Of a stretch of DNA of 64,000 nucleotides, positions 11,601 through 24,787 are shown in pieces (positions within the stretch are counted from its first letter, which is position 1; each line of letters starts with the position of its first letter). The translations under genes and the position numbers were made by a program. The notes below the pieces were generated by a model. The model saw only the letters and a list, made by a program, of their open reading frames with translations. It did not search any database and had not been told where the DNA came from. This DNA is from Pezicula radicicola (lineage: Eukaryota; Ascomycota; Leotiomycetes; Helotiales; Dermateaceae): contig PDUO01000012.1 in assembly GCA_003008705.1 (NCBI GenBank), positions 696,870 through 760,869 on the forward strand, written 5' to 3'.

Positions 11601-11965
11601 TTCTATTTATCCCGAGGATTGAAGAGCTTACTCCAGGCAGAAGTTCCCCAACCGTAGGTGGTCCAATCTACTGGTACGTAACCGCCCAACGTCGGATGTG
11701 GGCCACCATATAGATAGTAGCCTAAGAGCTCAATCCCGCCAGCGCCTACACGTCCAGCTTCACGAACGTCATCTGCTACTTGACTGAGATTTACAGAAGC
11801 ATCTGGAGGCCAATACCGGAAACGGGGCCGAACATTGGAAGATGGATCTTGAAATGTTCCGTAGTCAAGGTTGGGGTTGACCTGGTCATCGGTACCAACA
11901 GCGTACACTTCTTGTATGAAGAATCTTGCCAAAACAAAAGAGAGAAGCACTGCTTTGTTAATCAT
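8682..11965 (-). CDS. Secreted GH106-like glycosidase (putative alpha-L-rhamnosidase)
   Basis: Five exons on the minus strand: 11965-11632, 11577-10778, 10725-10137, 10071-9785 and 9725-8682, giving 1017 residues; introns are 52-65 bp. The start ATG opens a signal peptide (MINKAVLLSFVLARFFIQEVYA split as basic start, hydrophobic core, AxA-like end), so the enzyme should be secreted. The N-terminal block RPRFRYWPPDASV followed by GAGGIELLGYYLYGG matches the opening of the (beta/alpha)8 region in GH106-type enzymes, which release L-rhamnose from pectic side chains. Later blocks are ENGLLIDLSLGANQGAGVPA and GYSYEYLSPDNFALPEAYV. The C-terminal third is beta-rich and resembles galactose-binding-like modules. 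Many N-glycosylation sequons are present. The acceptor of intron 3 was chosen because it alone keeps frame and the EEAG-YSYEYLSP join. Family assignment is from recalled motifs; the substrate is unproven. Confidence 0.78.
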
Positions 11966-12098
11966 TATGACCGGGTATGCCTGTGCGGTTCTCTCTCTAT
12001 TCAGACGGCCCAAAGATATTTCAGTGGAAACGAAGCCTTATATGTACTTTCTATTCTATTGCAAATACAATGTAAACAATCCACTTGGGCTTCATTTT

Positions 12099-12131
12099 GC
12101 GGGGCTCTCTATGTGGGGTGGATAACTGGGG
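12099..12131. promoter_or_regulatory. Cluster of three CreA/Mig1-type sites
   Basis: GCGGGG (12099-12104), GTGGGG (12113-12118) and CTGGGG (12126-12131) all fit the fungal CreA consensus SYGGRG within 33 bp, 134-166 bp upstream of the glycosidase ATG. Paired CreA sites mediate glucose repression of cell-wall-degrading enzyme genes, so carbon repression of this gene is likely. Confidence 0.5.
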
Positions 12132-15100
12132 TATGCAGCAACACAAGATGAGAGAGCGCCAATCTACATGGTCTTGAACTCAATATCGCCATAATTATAG
12201 CCCGAATTCACCACCATATTGCTCTATTGTGACCCGATGAGTACGACATGCGTCGTACTTCGTGATTAGTGCCCTTAAAGGAAGGCATCGTTTGACAATG
12301 ATCCGGAAAGCGAGAGTCATAATCATAGTACAACGTGCGAAAGTACAGCATGTGTCTCTATGATGTATAGAAACCTGGGAAAGTCATCAGTGGGGATGGT
12401 ACCCATACCCCGAGGCCAGTATTTGCATTGCGGGGAACCTGGTCGAGGTGCCGAACAACAACAGAAGAAGTAACATCGTGCAGAATATACAAATCCAATA
12501 CTTCTAATGCTGAACTAGGTCTTGAACTTGCGATGCTATCTTTAATTATAAAGGTTTATAACAATTCAACTTGAATCTTTGACTTTGACTAGAGAAAATA
12601 ACAAGTTTGTTAATCCTCAAGCCCTTAGCATCACTCAGGACTTGGATGAAGAATGAAAACGACATTGGCTGTGTTTCTCGTGTGTCTCACCGGGAGATCG
12701 GCATTGAAACTACTCTCAGGTACAAAAAAGAAAAAAGTCAAGAGAAAGATTACAAAATCTCGTCTGAACATAAACCGAAAGACCGAATAGGCAAATGCAG
12801 CAAAGGAACGGCTGTTGCGTTGCCCTCCCACCGCCTATCCTTCGGCTCCATCCTCCGAGCTCGCCTGGGTTTGTGAATCATCACAGGAGGCCAAAGCCCT
12901 ATGGTGATTTTGAAGTGCCGGCATGCGCAAGATGTTACTTAACATCAAGGCTGACTCGGATATATCGATAGATTTTGATGGCTGATGGTGGTCGTGACGA
13001 GGTTGTGAAGACGTTGATGCTGATACGGTGAGATGTCTCGCCTGAAACTTAGCTGGCAGTCTCACGTGCCCTCAATGATTTTATATACTTCTTATTCTTA
13101 AAAAGACTTGATTGACCACAGCTAAACTTTCTAGATGGCTAGTTTAAATCATTGATTTCTTCTACAATTAAATCTCTATAGAAGACTTATAAATACCAGG
13201 GCTCTTCCATATTGTAGATCACGTGGTCCAAGATGTCTTGGTAGGTTAGGTACTCTCATGGGCCTACTTCGTAATAAGCTTAAAAGAAGTCTCCCATCCT
13301 TGCATTCCTAAAGTAAACAATCAAACATCTCATAATAAAACTAAGAGATAAACACTCCCCCCGAAAAAAAGATAATAAACTTCCTACCTGGGAAGGATTC
13401 TTCCAACCTTCCCGCCTTCGTACACACCCATTCGACACTCTTAAGTCTTCATTGGTCATAACTTCGGTGCTTACAAGTAACTACAGTACATATTGAGAGC
13501 CAGCTTGGCTTTTGTCACACACCGACTATTACAGCCTCAAAAGCCTAGTTACCAAACTATAATTTGCGATATGCAACAGAAATCAATTTGATTTCCACAA
13601 TGCAATGCAACGCATCTTAAATACCAAACCAGAGTTAGAAGCTGGAAGTGTGAATATTGCGACCCGCTCGCTATGTCACGGTTCTAATAGACACGGCTAC
13701 GATGTACATACCGTACAGTTGCCTCTCTGTACTCATACCTTATCCTCGAGAGGAGAGTACTTCAAGTACGGTATAAATTCCGAAAAATTAAACACAAAAT
13801 AGACAGTAGACACGAATAAAAAGGAAAATATGCATAAACTTTAGATTCTGAAATGTAAATGTTGCGATTTGCTACTCTACCTCCACAGTACCAATCGGAA
13901 GTAAACCCCGGAATCTGAGAATTAAATCTCGATCCAACACCCCCTGTAAATATCGAGCCAACCCACCGGGAAACGGGATGAGTAGTAGTCACAAGACAAG
14001 TAACCAGAGAAAGAAAAACAAAAAGAAAAATATACTTTAGAACCCAACACGCATTTAAATTAAACTCAACATCAAAAAACTCCTACCAGTACTAATCACA
14101 AGACCTTCAGACCGCCACAAATGACTTTGAACTACCCCAAACACAAAGAGGGCATTAAAGACCACCACCAGTACTATACTTTAAAACCCTCAAAGTACTT
14201 CATTAGGCCACAAACTTTATACTGTAGCACAGCAGCTTTCTAGTTTCGTTTTTCTTTTTTTTAAGTGCCATGGGGGTCAAAATCGTGATTGAAGTTACAT
14301 GCGGGAAGCCTCCAACTAACTGTCTTCAGCTATGATATTCGACCGGGTGTTTCTGCCTCGATCAACAACATACCGTAGGTAATCATTGATGTCACTAAAC
14401 TCTATTTTATACCCCCCCCGCGGGACGGTACGGTACAGTATTGCCCAGTACTCTGTTTCTGCCGCCAACCAAATTTTTTTCTCAGCCGAGCCGTGAGAAG
14501 GGTCCCGTGTCCGTGTCACACGGGGGGTTCAGAGGAAAGCCGGACTCTATACTGTATTACAGTAGATACTTCCGTATAACTTTCACTCCTCCGATGTTGC
14601 CTTGCCTCACCGCTCTATAAACTACTCTGTGCACCTAACAAGCAATCATACTCATGCCGTCGAACAGGAACTTAGAAGAGTACAGAGTAGTACATGAATT
14701 AAGTGATAAAACCACGTGCTATACACACAACATGCAAGCACACGGGTTCTCCGCGTCGGAAATTTACGCTTTCCAACAGAAGGGAAAATTAGGAGACTTC
14801 TGGTGCTTCGCCTTTCTTCGGCTTGACACTGTACCGTACGCTGGAAATGTGCATACATGCGGAGTACGGAGGACTGTACTACTTCACTAAAGTAGATACT
14901 GTACCGACCTATGCGAGATCCCGAACCGAGGATGATGAGAGACGTGGAATTTATCTTTGCCGTACCGTGTTGCCCGGAAGAGGAGAGAAGTGCTTGGATC
15001 TGATACCGAAAGAAGAAAGGAAAAGTATAACTGAGATATAAGCGCTTGTATGCGTGGGACTACATTACGGTACCAGTCACTTGACTGAGAAAAACGTGTC

Positions 15101-18100
15101 AACCCCGTACCTATGTAAGGGATACTACTTCGAGAGAAGGGAAGAAGAATACTAGAAGAAGTAGGAGAATGTGATAAATTGAAAAATTTTGAGGGAGGTA
15201 AGGAGTTTTAAGGTTTATGGTATGACGGAGACATCTCTTTAGTTAGCTAACATAAATGATAGAGGCTACTTTGCTGTAGAGATACAGTAGCTGTAAGACA
15301 AAAGCAGCACTTGCGGTTAATAGTATAAACTTTTTGAGTACAGTAATCAGTAAAATTGTACCTTCGTACCGTTTGAATGTATGCATATGAGCGATCCTCG
15401 TAGCCTTCGTCATCGTATCATGTTATCATACTTGTGGTATGAGTATGTAGAATGATGACTGCGGCTGGCATCGGCATTCATTCGCTAATAAACGTTGAAA
15501 CGATAGCTATGCATCGAAATCTTGAGACAAACAGAATATGTGCTGTCGTACATATGTGCGAGTACTTTTGAATCAGGTAACCCGCATACCAGAAGAGGTT
15601 TCACCAAAGAATTTCATCCAGAAGGATCAGTACGCCTTGAACTCTCTTAACGATGAAGATGATGAAGGCGAAGGCCGCGTAGGCCGAAAGAGGACAAAAA
15701 GGAAGGACAAACAAGCCATGGAAGCTGCACTCGCATAAAACGCGGTGATATACTTCCACCAACCGAAGCTTTGCCCTTCTTCTGAAGTCTCCATCTGTTT
15801 CGTTCCTCAGAATTGCTTTTGCCGTTTCCGATCCACGCGATATGTAACGGAGGAATGTTCGCAAGGCCAAAAAAGCAATGGATGGAAGCCGGGAAGAACT
15901 CGGCACGTACCTGATCCCAACCGAAAGAGGACAGAGAGGCTGAACCAAAATCGGGCGACTCCCAACTCGGGCGACGAACCAAACACGCCACCCCAAGAAA
16001 TATGAGGAATAGAGCGGTTGGGTCCGACCCGTCCCCCATACCGTCGTACCCTATCCCCAGTCTCCTCTTCGGAGAGAGCGGGAGCTGGTGGAGAGGAGAG
16101 GAGAGAAGAGAAAAAGCGGCAAATCGTTGCATGCACAATGATGCGTAGATGCTGCCTGGTCTGGTTTCTGGAGTTCATGGGGGTGAAAATCTTCAATGAC
16201 CCTCTTGATTTTTCGTAAAGCTGTGCCAAGTTTCAAGCCGTGTCCAGATCTCTGGGTAGGGGATTTCCTCGTTTTTGATTAGGTACAGTCCTTTCGAGAA
16301 CGTGGTCTGAATTCCTCACATACTGTCTGTCTGTCTGTCGTACCTCATGCTGACAGAGGGGGGGACGAACGAGAAAATTTTCACATCTCTCAGCCTCTCA
16401 GCCTCTCTCATGTCAGCCTTGAAAATATTCGCTTGTTGCACCAGGTGGGTCGGAACCTCCCCGGTGGGTTGTTGTTTTTCGATGGTAAGGCTGTCTGTCA
16501 TCTCTGTCATCTCTCCACATTTATCTCATCAGAGCAATGTTTCAGGAATTCTTGTGCTGCCTGGGATATTTTTGGGGGCCTAGAATTTCGAAAGAAAATT
16601 AACGTGGGAACTTGCAAATACGTGTAACTTTAATAGCCAATCCGATTGTTTTTTTCCCCTGCTTGCTAAGTGCTTGGACGATGAGGGTGAGATGACAGTA
16701 CCTTTTCATAGGGTCTTAATCCTTGCGAGGTGGTGTTATGCTACTCCGTTTTTTGTTTCTCGTACCTGTCTGTACCTGAGCAAACCTTACAGGTACAGAA
16801 GTCCAGATGGTTTCTTTGACCTCCTCGACATCCAGGTATCTCTCTCTTGGTACATCACCCATAAGTCCACAACCCACAACCTATCCAAAGAGTAACAGGT
16901 AACTCGTAACGTGCTGTGCATTGCCTTAGTTCTCACCCATCGATACACTACCACATCCCCATAAAAACTCCACTAAACACAAGGAACACAAGACTACTCT
17001 AGCAAACCAAACAAAGACCCCAACAGAAAGCCCAGAAAACCACTCCTCTGTAACCAGTAAACTCATCCGCATGAGCATAATTTCGCCATGTCACCAATTC
17101 CACCATTTCTAAACCTTTTCCACACTTCCCACTTCCCGTCTGCCGCGACCCAAGCATTTCACAACAATCACGTGCACAAACACAAGGGTAAAAAGACACG
17201 AGGTTGAAAACGATGACTCTAACATCTCAAGAGTCAAGGCTCGAAGTTCTAGACTCTCAACCTTCCATCTTCCACCGTTCTGTCCTTTTCAGCCGTCAAA
17301 AAATACGGGTCAACCGTGTCTCCTAATGCCCCAAGCTAGCAAGATCCCAATCATGAAATCCCAAGGGACATACGGAGGCCACGGCAAAAAGTCATAGGAA
17401 TCGGTTGCAGGCTAGCTAATGCCCCGGAAATAAAAGTTCAGCGATAGTTTATAGGGCTATGTGACAGGTTACAGGCTATGCTTTATTATTTCCGGGGGCA
17501 GAAGCCTATAGAACGGCCCTAGACAACAACCTCTACAGGCTGCTCGTTGCCTGCCCACAGCGTCTGAATTAGCGAATACGGGAATTCCAATGACTTTTTT
17601 GCCGTGACCTCCGTAGGAACATGGAGACTCGTACCGTACCGAGCCTTACTACTTACTGTATGACACCAAAGACATATTTTCCCGCCCTCACAAGAAACCA
17701 ATCCCCATATAGTACTGTACAGTGATGATCGCCACTCACCGGAAAGATCTAAGAATTGATTCCGTGCTTCCTACTGCACGATCTGGCATCAATCGCATCG
17801 ATTGCATCGATTACTCCATACCTTCGTACTGTAGATATGGTATGGTACCATCCTCTGCAAGGCAAGTAAGAAAATGTGTTTCTATACCATCCGGAACCTA
17901 TGTTAGGACAACTGTCAAAGTTACTGTACGTAAGGTATGTACAATTGAATATTGTTCTGTCATAGAATCTCATATGTGGATCCAAGCCAAGGTGATTACT
18001 CTGGGCTCCAGCTATGAAATCATACGTGGTTAGAAGGTAAACAGAGGCACTAAGAGCAACCAAGAGCACAGCACATACCTAGGCACAGTTAAAAGAGCCC

Positions 18101-21100
18101 CGTGCAACTGTGCAACTGTACAACTCGTGTCATTGTCATGCTATTATGATCCTTCGCAGTAACCGTCGCAGTAACAATGCAAACGAATTCGATGAAATCT
18201 AGACCATCAATTACCTAAGCGCATCCAGGGCCAGCACCAGCCAGGTTAAGTTATGCTTTTCGACAGCTTACTTGCTTCCGTTACGTCGTAACGACCGTTG
18301 CAAAGTCCAGAACTGGATGCCTTGAAGCCTTGAAGCCTTGAAGATGGGTAGGCAAGATGGCAGGCAGGCTTCCCAGGCCTCCCAGCCCCCCAGTGCAAAT
18401 CTTCTTTGTAACAGAGAAGCGGGCTGCCCGCAGCGGAGTCGACTGATTTACAGAGTTACAGGAGTCACAAATGCTTAAATTCTTTTTATGCTTCCAGGCC
18501 TTTTTTTTTTGCTTGTTGCTGGCTTTGTATTATTATGTAAGTACTTGAGTACGGACACCAAATGTTTGCATAACTTTCAAGGGAGATCGGAGAATTTCCA
18601 AAAGATATGACGGGGTTATGCCCGACTGCCGACTTCCGAGGCCTTATTGTGTTGCTGATCGATTTGGATACTACTACTGTACGGTACTCCAGTAGTACCA
18701 CACACGAATGACTACTTCGTACTATAGAATTCAATTGAAAACCCTGCACTCGACAACTGGCCGCTTGCGTACTTGTTCAATTACAAATTACTTATACAAT
18801 AACTACTGGTTACGAGTACTTTCATCCAAAACTTCCGTGACTTTCGTAACCTGTTAAACCAAAAATGTCTACGGAGTAGTTACATCATAACACTCATGCG
18901 TTCCTTACACTCGGTACCTACTTCATCATCAAAAAACCCACCCAAAAAGCCAACTCATCCCAAGACAAGCACGACACAACCGAGCTTCAGAAGGGGAGAA
19001 ACAAGCTACTGTACTGTACAAGCTGCAAAGCAAGAAATCCATAAGGATAAACGTTGTTCTTTTCCCATTGACTCCCGTTTCATCTGCAAGTGTACTCACT
19101 CTCGCTTACAATACAAAGGAACCTGGAAAGGTCACAGTACAACACATAACCCTTCCCAGCACCCAAGTATCGGAAAACGGGTAGTGGATTTCCTCCCCAT
19201 CAACGGCTTCATCTTCCCATCATTCCGGTCCCATACTCACCAAACTAACCAAAACATAAATGGAGACCTAAACATGACAGCAAGGCAACCCAAAAAAAAA
19301 AAATACCCACCAGGCCTCAGGCTAGCCCGTTAGATGGTTACAGTTTAGCGTACCTCCCCCGCACAACAGGGAAGATCCCTCGTTTTTAACCAACGAAAAA
19401 CCGCCCCCAACTCCTATTGTAAAACCCGCCCCTCTAAAAACATCACATCACATCACATCCAAGGACCCGAAGCGAAAACAGCGGAGACGGACGGACGTCA
19501 CCGAGATGGGGATGGAGACGGAAATGCATGGGATCGGTTGGTGCCAGCTACCGAATGTTACCGGGTTTGTCAGGGCAAGGAACAGGGGGGTTTTTCAATT
19601 TTTTTGAAGATGGATACTTTTTGTACAGTAGGTACTGTAGATGGACACGGCGGGACTGCGTTTCCTTTTTTTGTGGGGTAAGGTATGAAGGGTACTCTAC
19701 AGTACGGGCAACGGGAATGTAGGGAGGTACACAAGTAGAAGTATGATTATGATGCTGGTGATAGGTATGATTTACGTTCATAACTAGGATTCGGGATTTG
19801 GATTTTGGAGGTACTGTTTGGTGTGAGGTAGTTGATGGATTTTGTGAGGATTTGCTGTTGAGGATTGTTTGATGATTGGATGATTGAGATGATGCGATTT
19901 TTAAGGTTTTAAACTATTATACTTTACCGTCTGTGAGTTGGTTAGGTACAGGTACCAAGAGTACGAAAGGTGCAGTAGGCAATAAGTAAAAAGGGAGCAA
20001 TAGCTATTGAGTTGGTTGTAGGTATAGTAGTTTATGAAATCATTGTGCAGAATCTGAGAAGAGGAGAAATGCAAGATTCTGCAAGTGTTGTGTCACTGTC
20101 ACAGCTTGCGAGAGAAAGTGCACGAGCTACAAGGAATCTTCGGGCCTAGGATCTTAGGCTCACAAGTTAATCGAGGGAAATAACGGGATTTTCGGGGAGT
20201 TGGTTGTAGGTCTGTAGAAATACTCACTCTAAAGTAAGTACAATACCAAGATAGATAAAATAATTAAACATCAAAAATTCAATTGACCTACCTACGTAAC
20301 CCTCAACCAAGGAATCAAAGTGGCACAAAAAAACTCTCCTCCATCACTCCTTCCTTCTCTCTCTCTCTCCCCTTTCCAATCCTCTCACCGCACAGTTACC
20401 TACCTAGTTGGCTTATAAAAAAAGGAAAATCCCCCGATCATTCCGGGGAAAAGTGACACATATCGATAAATTTTGAATCCCTGATATGGGATACAGTAGT
20501 ACTCTATCGGTCGGTACTTCTGGTACTACCTCGTACCTGTACAGTTCTTTAGTTTATCACAGAGGAGGTGAGCCAAGAAGAGGAGAACCAAGAAAGAGGA
20601 TCGTCGATCGATAAATTGAATCCCGTACGAGATGTATATCGTTTGTACGAATTAGGACAGGTTTAACAATCGCGATGTGTTCTTGGAACTCTTGGTACTC
20701 TTGGAACTCTTGGCTTTCTGGCTTTGCGAGACTGTGGCCTTGGAATAGCAGAGAAACGTTACGGTGTGGAAATGAAAAGAGCGGAAGTGTCAAGTCTCTT
20801 GAAGAGGTCAAAGATTTTTTATTTTAACAAATCACGATATTAATGCATCAATAAAGTCATAACAATCCTGAAATATTTTTTCTTGAGACGTTGATGATCT
20901 ATTCTTGATTTTTCCTTAGGAAAGGGCTTCAAAGCAAGCATATCACTGACTGTATCAGGGAAAACCATTAGGGAAAGTAGTAGGAGAAAGGTTGAAAGGC
21001 GAAGAAGTATCAAAAAGGAAGGAGGGGAAGTCTTCTGGGAAACGAAAAGGGATGGTTATTGTAGATGCCAGTTATTATTCCATTCTAGGATTGTCTCTGC

Positions 21101-22084
21101 ATTTGTTGGGTGAAAGTGAGTGACGGTTGTTATGTAATTATACATCTTCTATACATATTTCGCCCAGCTTCATACTTGGTACAGTACAGCTTTGGGGGCG
21201 GGCACCAATACCATAGTATAAATTTCTCAAGGTTTGAAAAAGACAAAGAAAAAGGGGGATTCGAATCGACCCTTCCATATTTAATTAAGCTCAAAGACAT
21301 CAGGTTGAAGTTGCCACCACCTTCAAAACTTTTACTTCCATGATCCTTTCCTTCCGAACCATACACCACACTACAAGACATCAGATGCATAATCTCGCAG
21401 GACTTTTGCATCACCCAACCACACCAACCACCCAGCATCGCCAGCATCGCAAGCACTAAACAAATACCGTCACTGCCGTAACCCTAACCATAACAAAAAC
21501 CACCGCTCTATCCGTATCCGTAACTCTAATACCAAACCCTTCCAACCACTTACCTGACCACGACACACACTAACTACGACAATAATAAACCAAGCAAGAC
21601 ATATCCAAATAAGCCCGCCACCCTCATCCCTCATCCATCACCATCCGATACCGCAGCAACCAAAATAAGCCTTTCACTTTCCTAGTCTTTCCCCTCTCAG
21701 ACCTGCCCAAATCCCAATAGATAGATAGAAAGAGAGAAAAAAAACTGCAAGCATACTTAGGTCCCCCCCTAATCAGCCTACAACTCACTAGTGTCACCCT
21801 ACTCCAAAAGCCCAAGAGCCCAAGAGCCCAAAAGCCCAAAGCCCAGAAGCTTAGAAGTCTAGAGGTCCAGAAGTCCAGAAAAACAAGAAAATAAAAAAAA
21901 CGATATCCTACCTACGAAACCAAAACATCCCCCCAAAACAAAAGGCTTAAAAATGCGCAAAAAAGTATATGGGAAGTAAAATATCCGGTAGGAGGATACA
22001 AACCAGATAGATCCTGTACCTCAGTGCAAACCAAAAAAAAAACCCAATATCCAGTACCGATTGCTTATCATCCATCATGATACT

Positions 22085-22120
22085 GTACGGTACTCCGGAG
22101 TTCGTACGGAGGTACCGTAC
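22085..22120. repeat. GTAC-rich inverted repeat (potential hairpin)
   Basis: GTACGGTACTCCG at 22085-22097 faces CGGAGGTACCGTAC at 22107-22120, which is its reverse complement apart from one extra base, with a 9-bp loop. It is the most perfect of the GTAC-centred dyads in the gene-poor region. Confidence 0.6.
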
Positions 22121-23260
22121 TACGAACGTTCGCAACCTCAGTGCACCTCGGTGCAGTTGCAGTGTAGTAAGGTTAAGTTTTGTAACTAGCACTAACCTAA
22201 CCTAAACTAAGTTGTAACCTGTAACCTAATTTCTAAGGGTGATGATGTGCTGAGAGTTGGTTGGTTACTAGTCTAGCTGCGGTAAGTTAGTAGCGCGGAC
22301 TAGTGGAGAGTAGGTGACGCCTCCCTCTCGCTCCAGGCATGCTTTGCTACCTTAGGCTCTCGAAGTCGCAAGACTCCGTCCGTTGTCGGCAAGGTAGTTT
22401 AAAGCTTGTGAAGAATGAACGCAATGAACGCATGCTGTTGAACGTTCAGGGACGGAATGGATTATTAGCTAATAAGTTAGCTGGTGGATGATGGTATTGT
22501 TTTGAATCAGTCTTGGTCTGGTCTGGTCACTTATGATGGAATGTAACGTGAGAACAACGTGCTTGTTATGAGTTTGAAAACTCTATGTCTGTCAAATTGA
22601 TGACGAAGACTTGAGAGGTTGTTGATTGTTTGCTAGCTAGCTATATGCTAAAATCCTCTTTTCTTATCTGCCCTTTCTACCTCAAGCAAGCACACCCTGA
22701 AGAGTGTGATGATGAGGTGAAAGGTCCCTGACCTTGAACCAAACCAAGTTCCTTCTAAACAAATGATGATTTATCGCAGACACAACTAAAGCTTCAAAAC
22801 AGAATGGCGATTGTGTCTTCCAAGCGCCCCCATAAAATATTTCCTGCCAAATTGCTCCATATCGCTCCCCTGGTCCTGCCCATGGTATGATCCTTTGCCC
22901 TAACCCATGACTTTCGTCAATGTCCAAAAACAAATGCCCCGACTAATGTGATACAAGAGAGAAGGTCCCTTGTAGTAGTGAGTGTTGCCTTGCCCTGATG
23001 CTCCGAAATGACGAATGAAAACTTTTTTGTGATCCCGAAAAGGGAAGATGATGTACTACTATGATGCTCCGGATAAAATGCTTTTGGTACAACAATTGAT
23101 GGTTCGTATATCGAGAGAGAAAACGCCGATCCTTGGTAGAAGGATATGAGAGGAGGTAAGGGTATTGTATATCATGTAATAAAAGGTCTGTAGATGAACG
23201 CCGAGAAATGCAAAGACTCCGATCGTTGAACCGGAAATGTAAGTATGTATGGTGAAGGAA

Positions 23261-23734
23261 TTATTGTGTAGACTGCCTCCTGGCGTATCGAGATTGGTCG
23301 AAGGAGCGTTCGTATTCCCTCAATGCCCTTCGATCCTCATCGGAGACCTGAGCTTGTTCTCCAGACTTGTCCTTCCACAATCCCTCGAAGCTGGATACCG
23401 AACTCGACGGTGTGAGGACTTGCTTGGTGGCATAGGTTGGTGGGGAGGATTGGGGCCTGCTGAAGCCAAAGGTCGAGTTTCGTGGTGACGGTGTAGTACC
23501 GTAGGGCTGTGCGTTGTTGAAGTTGTATTTGGGTGCGAGGTAGAAGTTGTTATTCGAGGGGCGAGAGACGGGCCATGAGGTTGAAGCTCGAGGAGACTGA
23601 GGGGATGATGCTGTTGAACCTGAACTCGAGCAGGCTCGTTCCCATTCTGCAACCCGGCAACTTTCTGAACAGTATACCTCGCCTTCGGTTTGCCTGTCAC
23701 AGGCAAGGCAGAAAGGAAGCTCCCAATCCGACAT
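23261..23734 (-). CDS. Ecl1-family zinc-finger protein (lifespan/stress regulator)
   Basis: Intronless gene of 157 residues, starting at the ATG of MSDWELPF; the open frame extends 53 codons upstream but that part is low complexity (HTHTHIHT) and is probably leader. The N-terminus carries a compact Cys motif, CLACDRQTEGEVYCSESC (Cys 9, 12, 22, 26), followed by RVAEWERA. This matches the short zinc-binding motif of the Ecl1/Ecl2/Ecl3 family, small nuclear proteins that extend chronological lifespan in fission yeast and respond to nutrient and metal stress. The rest is Ser/Pro-rich and disordered, with a charged helical C-terminus (DEDRRALREYERSFDQSRY). It stands alone, with more than 11 kb of gene-poor DNA on each side, which suggests a long, heavily regulated promoter and leader. 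Confidence 0.85.
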   Translation of the reverse strand: MSDWELPFCLACDRQTEGEVYCSESCRVAEWERACSSSGSTASSPQSPRASTSWPVSRPSNNNFYLAPKYNFNNAQPYGTTPSPRNSTFGFSRPQSSPPTYATKQVLTPSSSVSSFEGLWKDKSGEQAQVSDEDRRALREYERSFDQSRYARRQSTQ

Positions 23735-24661
23735 TGTGGTTTTGAATGTGTGTATATGTGTGTGGGTGTTGGTATGGGGAGCTGTTGAAGCTGGAGTGAA
23801 GTTCGAGGTGTTCGAGGTGTTCGAGAGTGAAGGGGAAATAATATTCTCAGAGAAGAGTGGATGGGACTGGTCTTTTAATAAATCTCGGAGCAAGAATGAG
23901 CTTATTGTATATGACGATGTCGTGTGCGAGCTCGGTGAAGGTAAGGTAAGGTATGGTGTGACTCTGAAGTGGAGCCTTTTGAGTCAAAGGGAATGTGAGT
24001 TTTTTTTATTGACGAGCGAGGCTGCCCGTGCTGGTTCGATGGTTCAAATTGGCGAGAGTGATGGTGCAAGACAATAGGTAAGAATAGGTAGTCGACAACT
24101 TTGGTCAGGAATTGTGCAATCCCTTTGTCTCTTATATTCTAAGATTTCGACTTGGGACTTCGGAATGGCGCGATGGAGTTGGTTGATCTTGGAGCAGATG
24201 GTGAAATCGTGGGCTTGAAGTTGAGGGAGGAGGTTGTCCCATATGTACGAATCGGTCGACGACCTTGGGAAGAGCGACCAGGGTTGAGTTCGCTGGCCTG
24301 TCGGTGGTCCTGGTCCTGCAGATGAAGTGCAGATGGTCTACACTGCACCCTGCTCTGTACCCTGGCTCTGCTAGAGAGCTTGGCGTGGGAGAACGGTGCA
24401 GCGTCAGGCGTGTGTGCGGGTGAGGGAGGGTGAGGAATATTCTACAGTGGATCATAGCCCTTTGCGGTTTAGCACTCTCTAGCACTGGAGGATTTGCAGT
24501 GACTGGGGAGTGGCTGACTGGCTTGACTTGGGCTGACTACTTGGACCTACTAGGACTACTTGGGAAAATCATTTTATTCTTCCTATTATTAATTATGATT
24601 CTTCTTCCTCAAACTGCGCTCCATGGCAAAAATCGAGGATACTAAGGTACTATGCTGTAGT

Positions 24662-24681
24662 AGTGTACGGTACTGTACACT
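24662..24681. repeat. Short GTAC-rich palindrome beside the assembly gap
   Basis: AGTGTAC (24662-24668) and GTACACT (24675-24681) are perfect reverse complements around the loop GGTACT. Confidence 0.6.
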
Positions 24682-24777
24682 GTATTGGTGGAAAGTCGGG
24701 AGGGGAGAAGAGGAGCATGACTTACCATTTACCATCACTCTGTACTCGTCCTGTCCTGTATCATTATTGGGGGGGGG

Positions 24778-24787
24778 NNNNNNNNNN
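24778..24787. other. Assembly gap (10 N)
   Basis: Ten Ns directly after a run of eight G residues. The gap size is conventional, so the true missing length is unknown. A second ambiguous base is at 30799. Confidence 0.98.

Larger units (their letters stand above)
11966..23260. other. Gene-poor region, left part
   Basis: Over 11 kb without a convincing gene. Open frames are short, overlap on several strands and show no family motifs. The sequence is mixed in composition, with many GTAC-centred palindromes from about 13.4 kb on, purine/pyrimidine tracts, and small tandem repeats: CTGT at 16322-16338, an 8-bp CCTTGAAG triplet near 18322-18342, and 9-bp CTTGGAACT-like units near 20681-20715. No tRNA, rRNA or transposase is recognisable. 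Long untranslated leaders or non-coding transcripts would be invisible to me here. Confidence 0.6.

Noticed and set aside
15538..15738. 66-codon plus-strand frame ending in a charged DEDDEGEGRVGRKRTKRK segment
   Set aside because: Composition is suggestive but there is no family match or splice partner, and longer frames overlap on the other strand.
21479..21489. TAACCCTAACC resembling fungal telomere repeat
   Set aside because: Less than two units, in the middle of ordinary sequence; too short to be an interstitial telomere.
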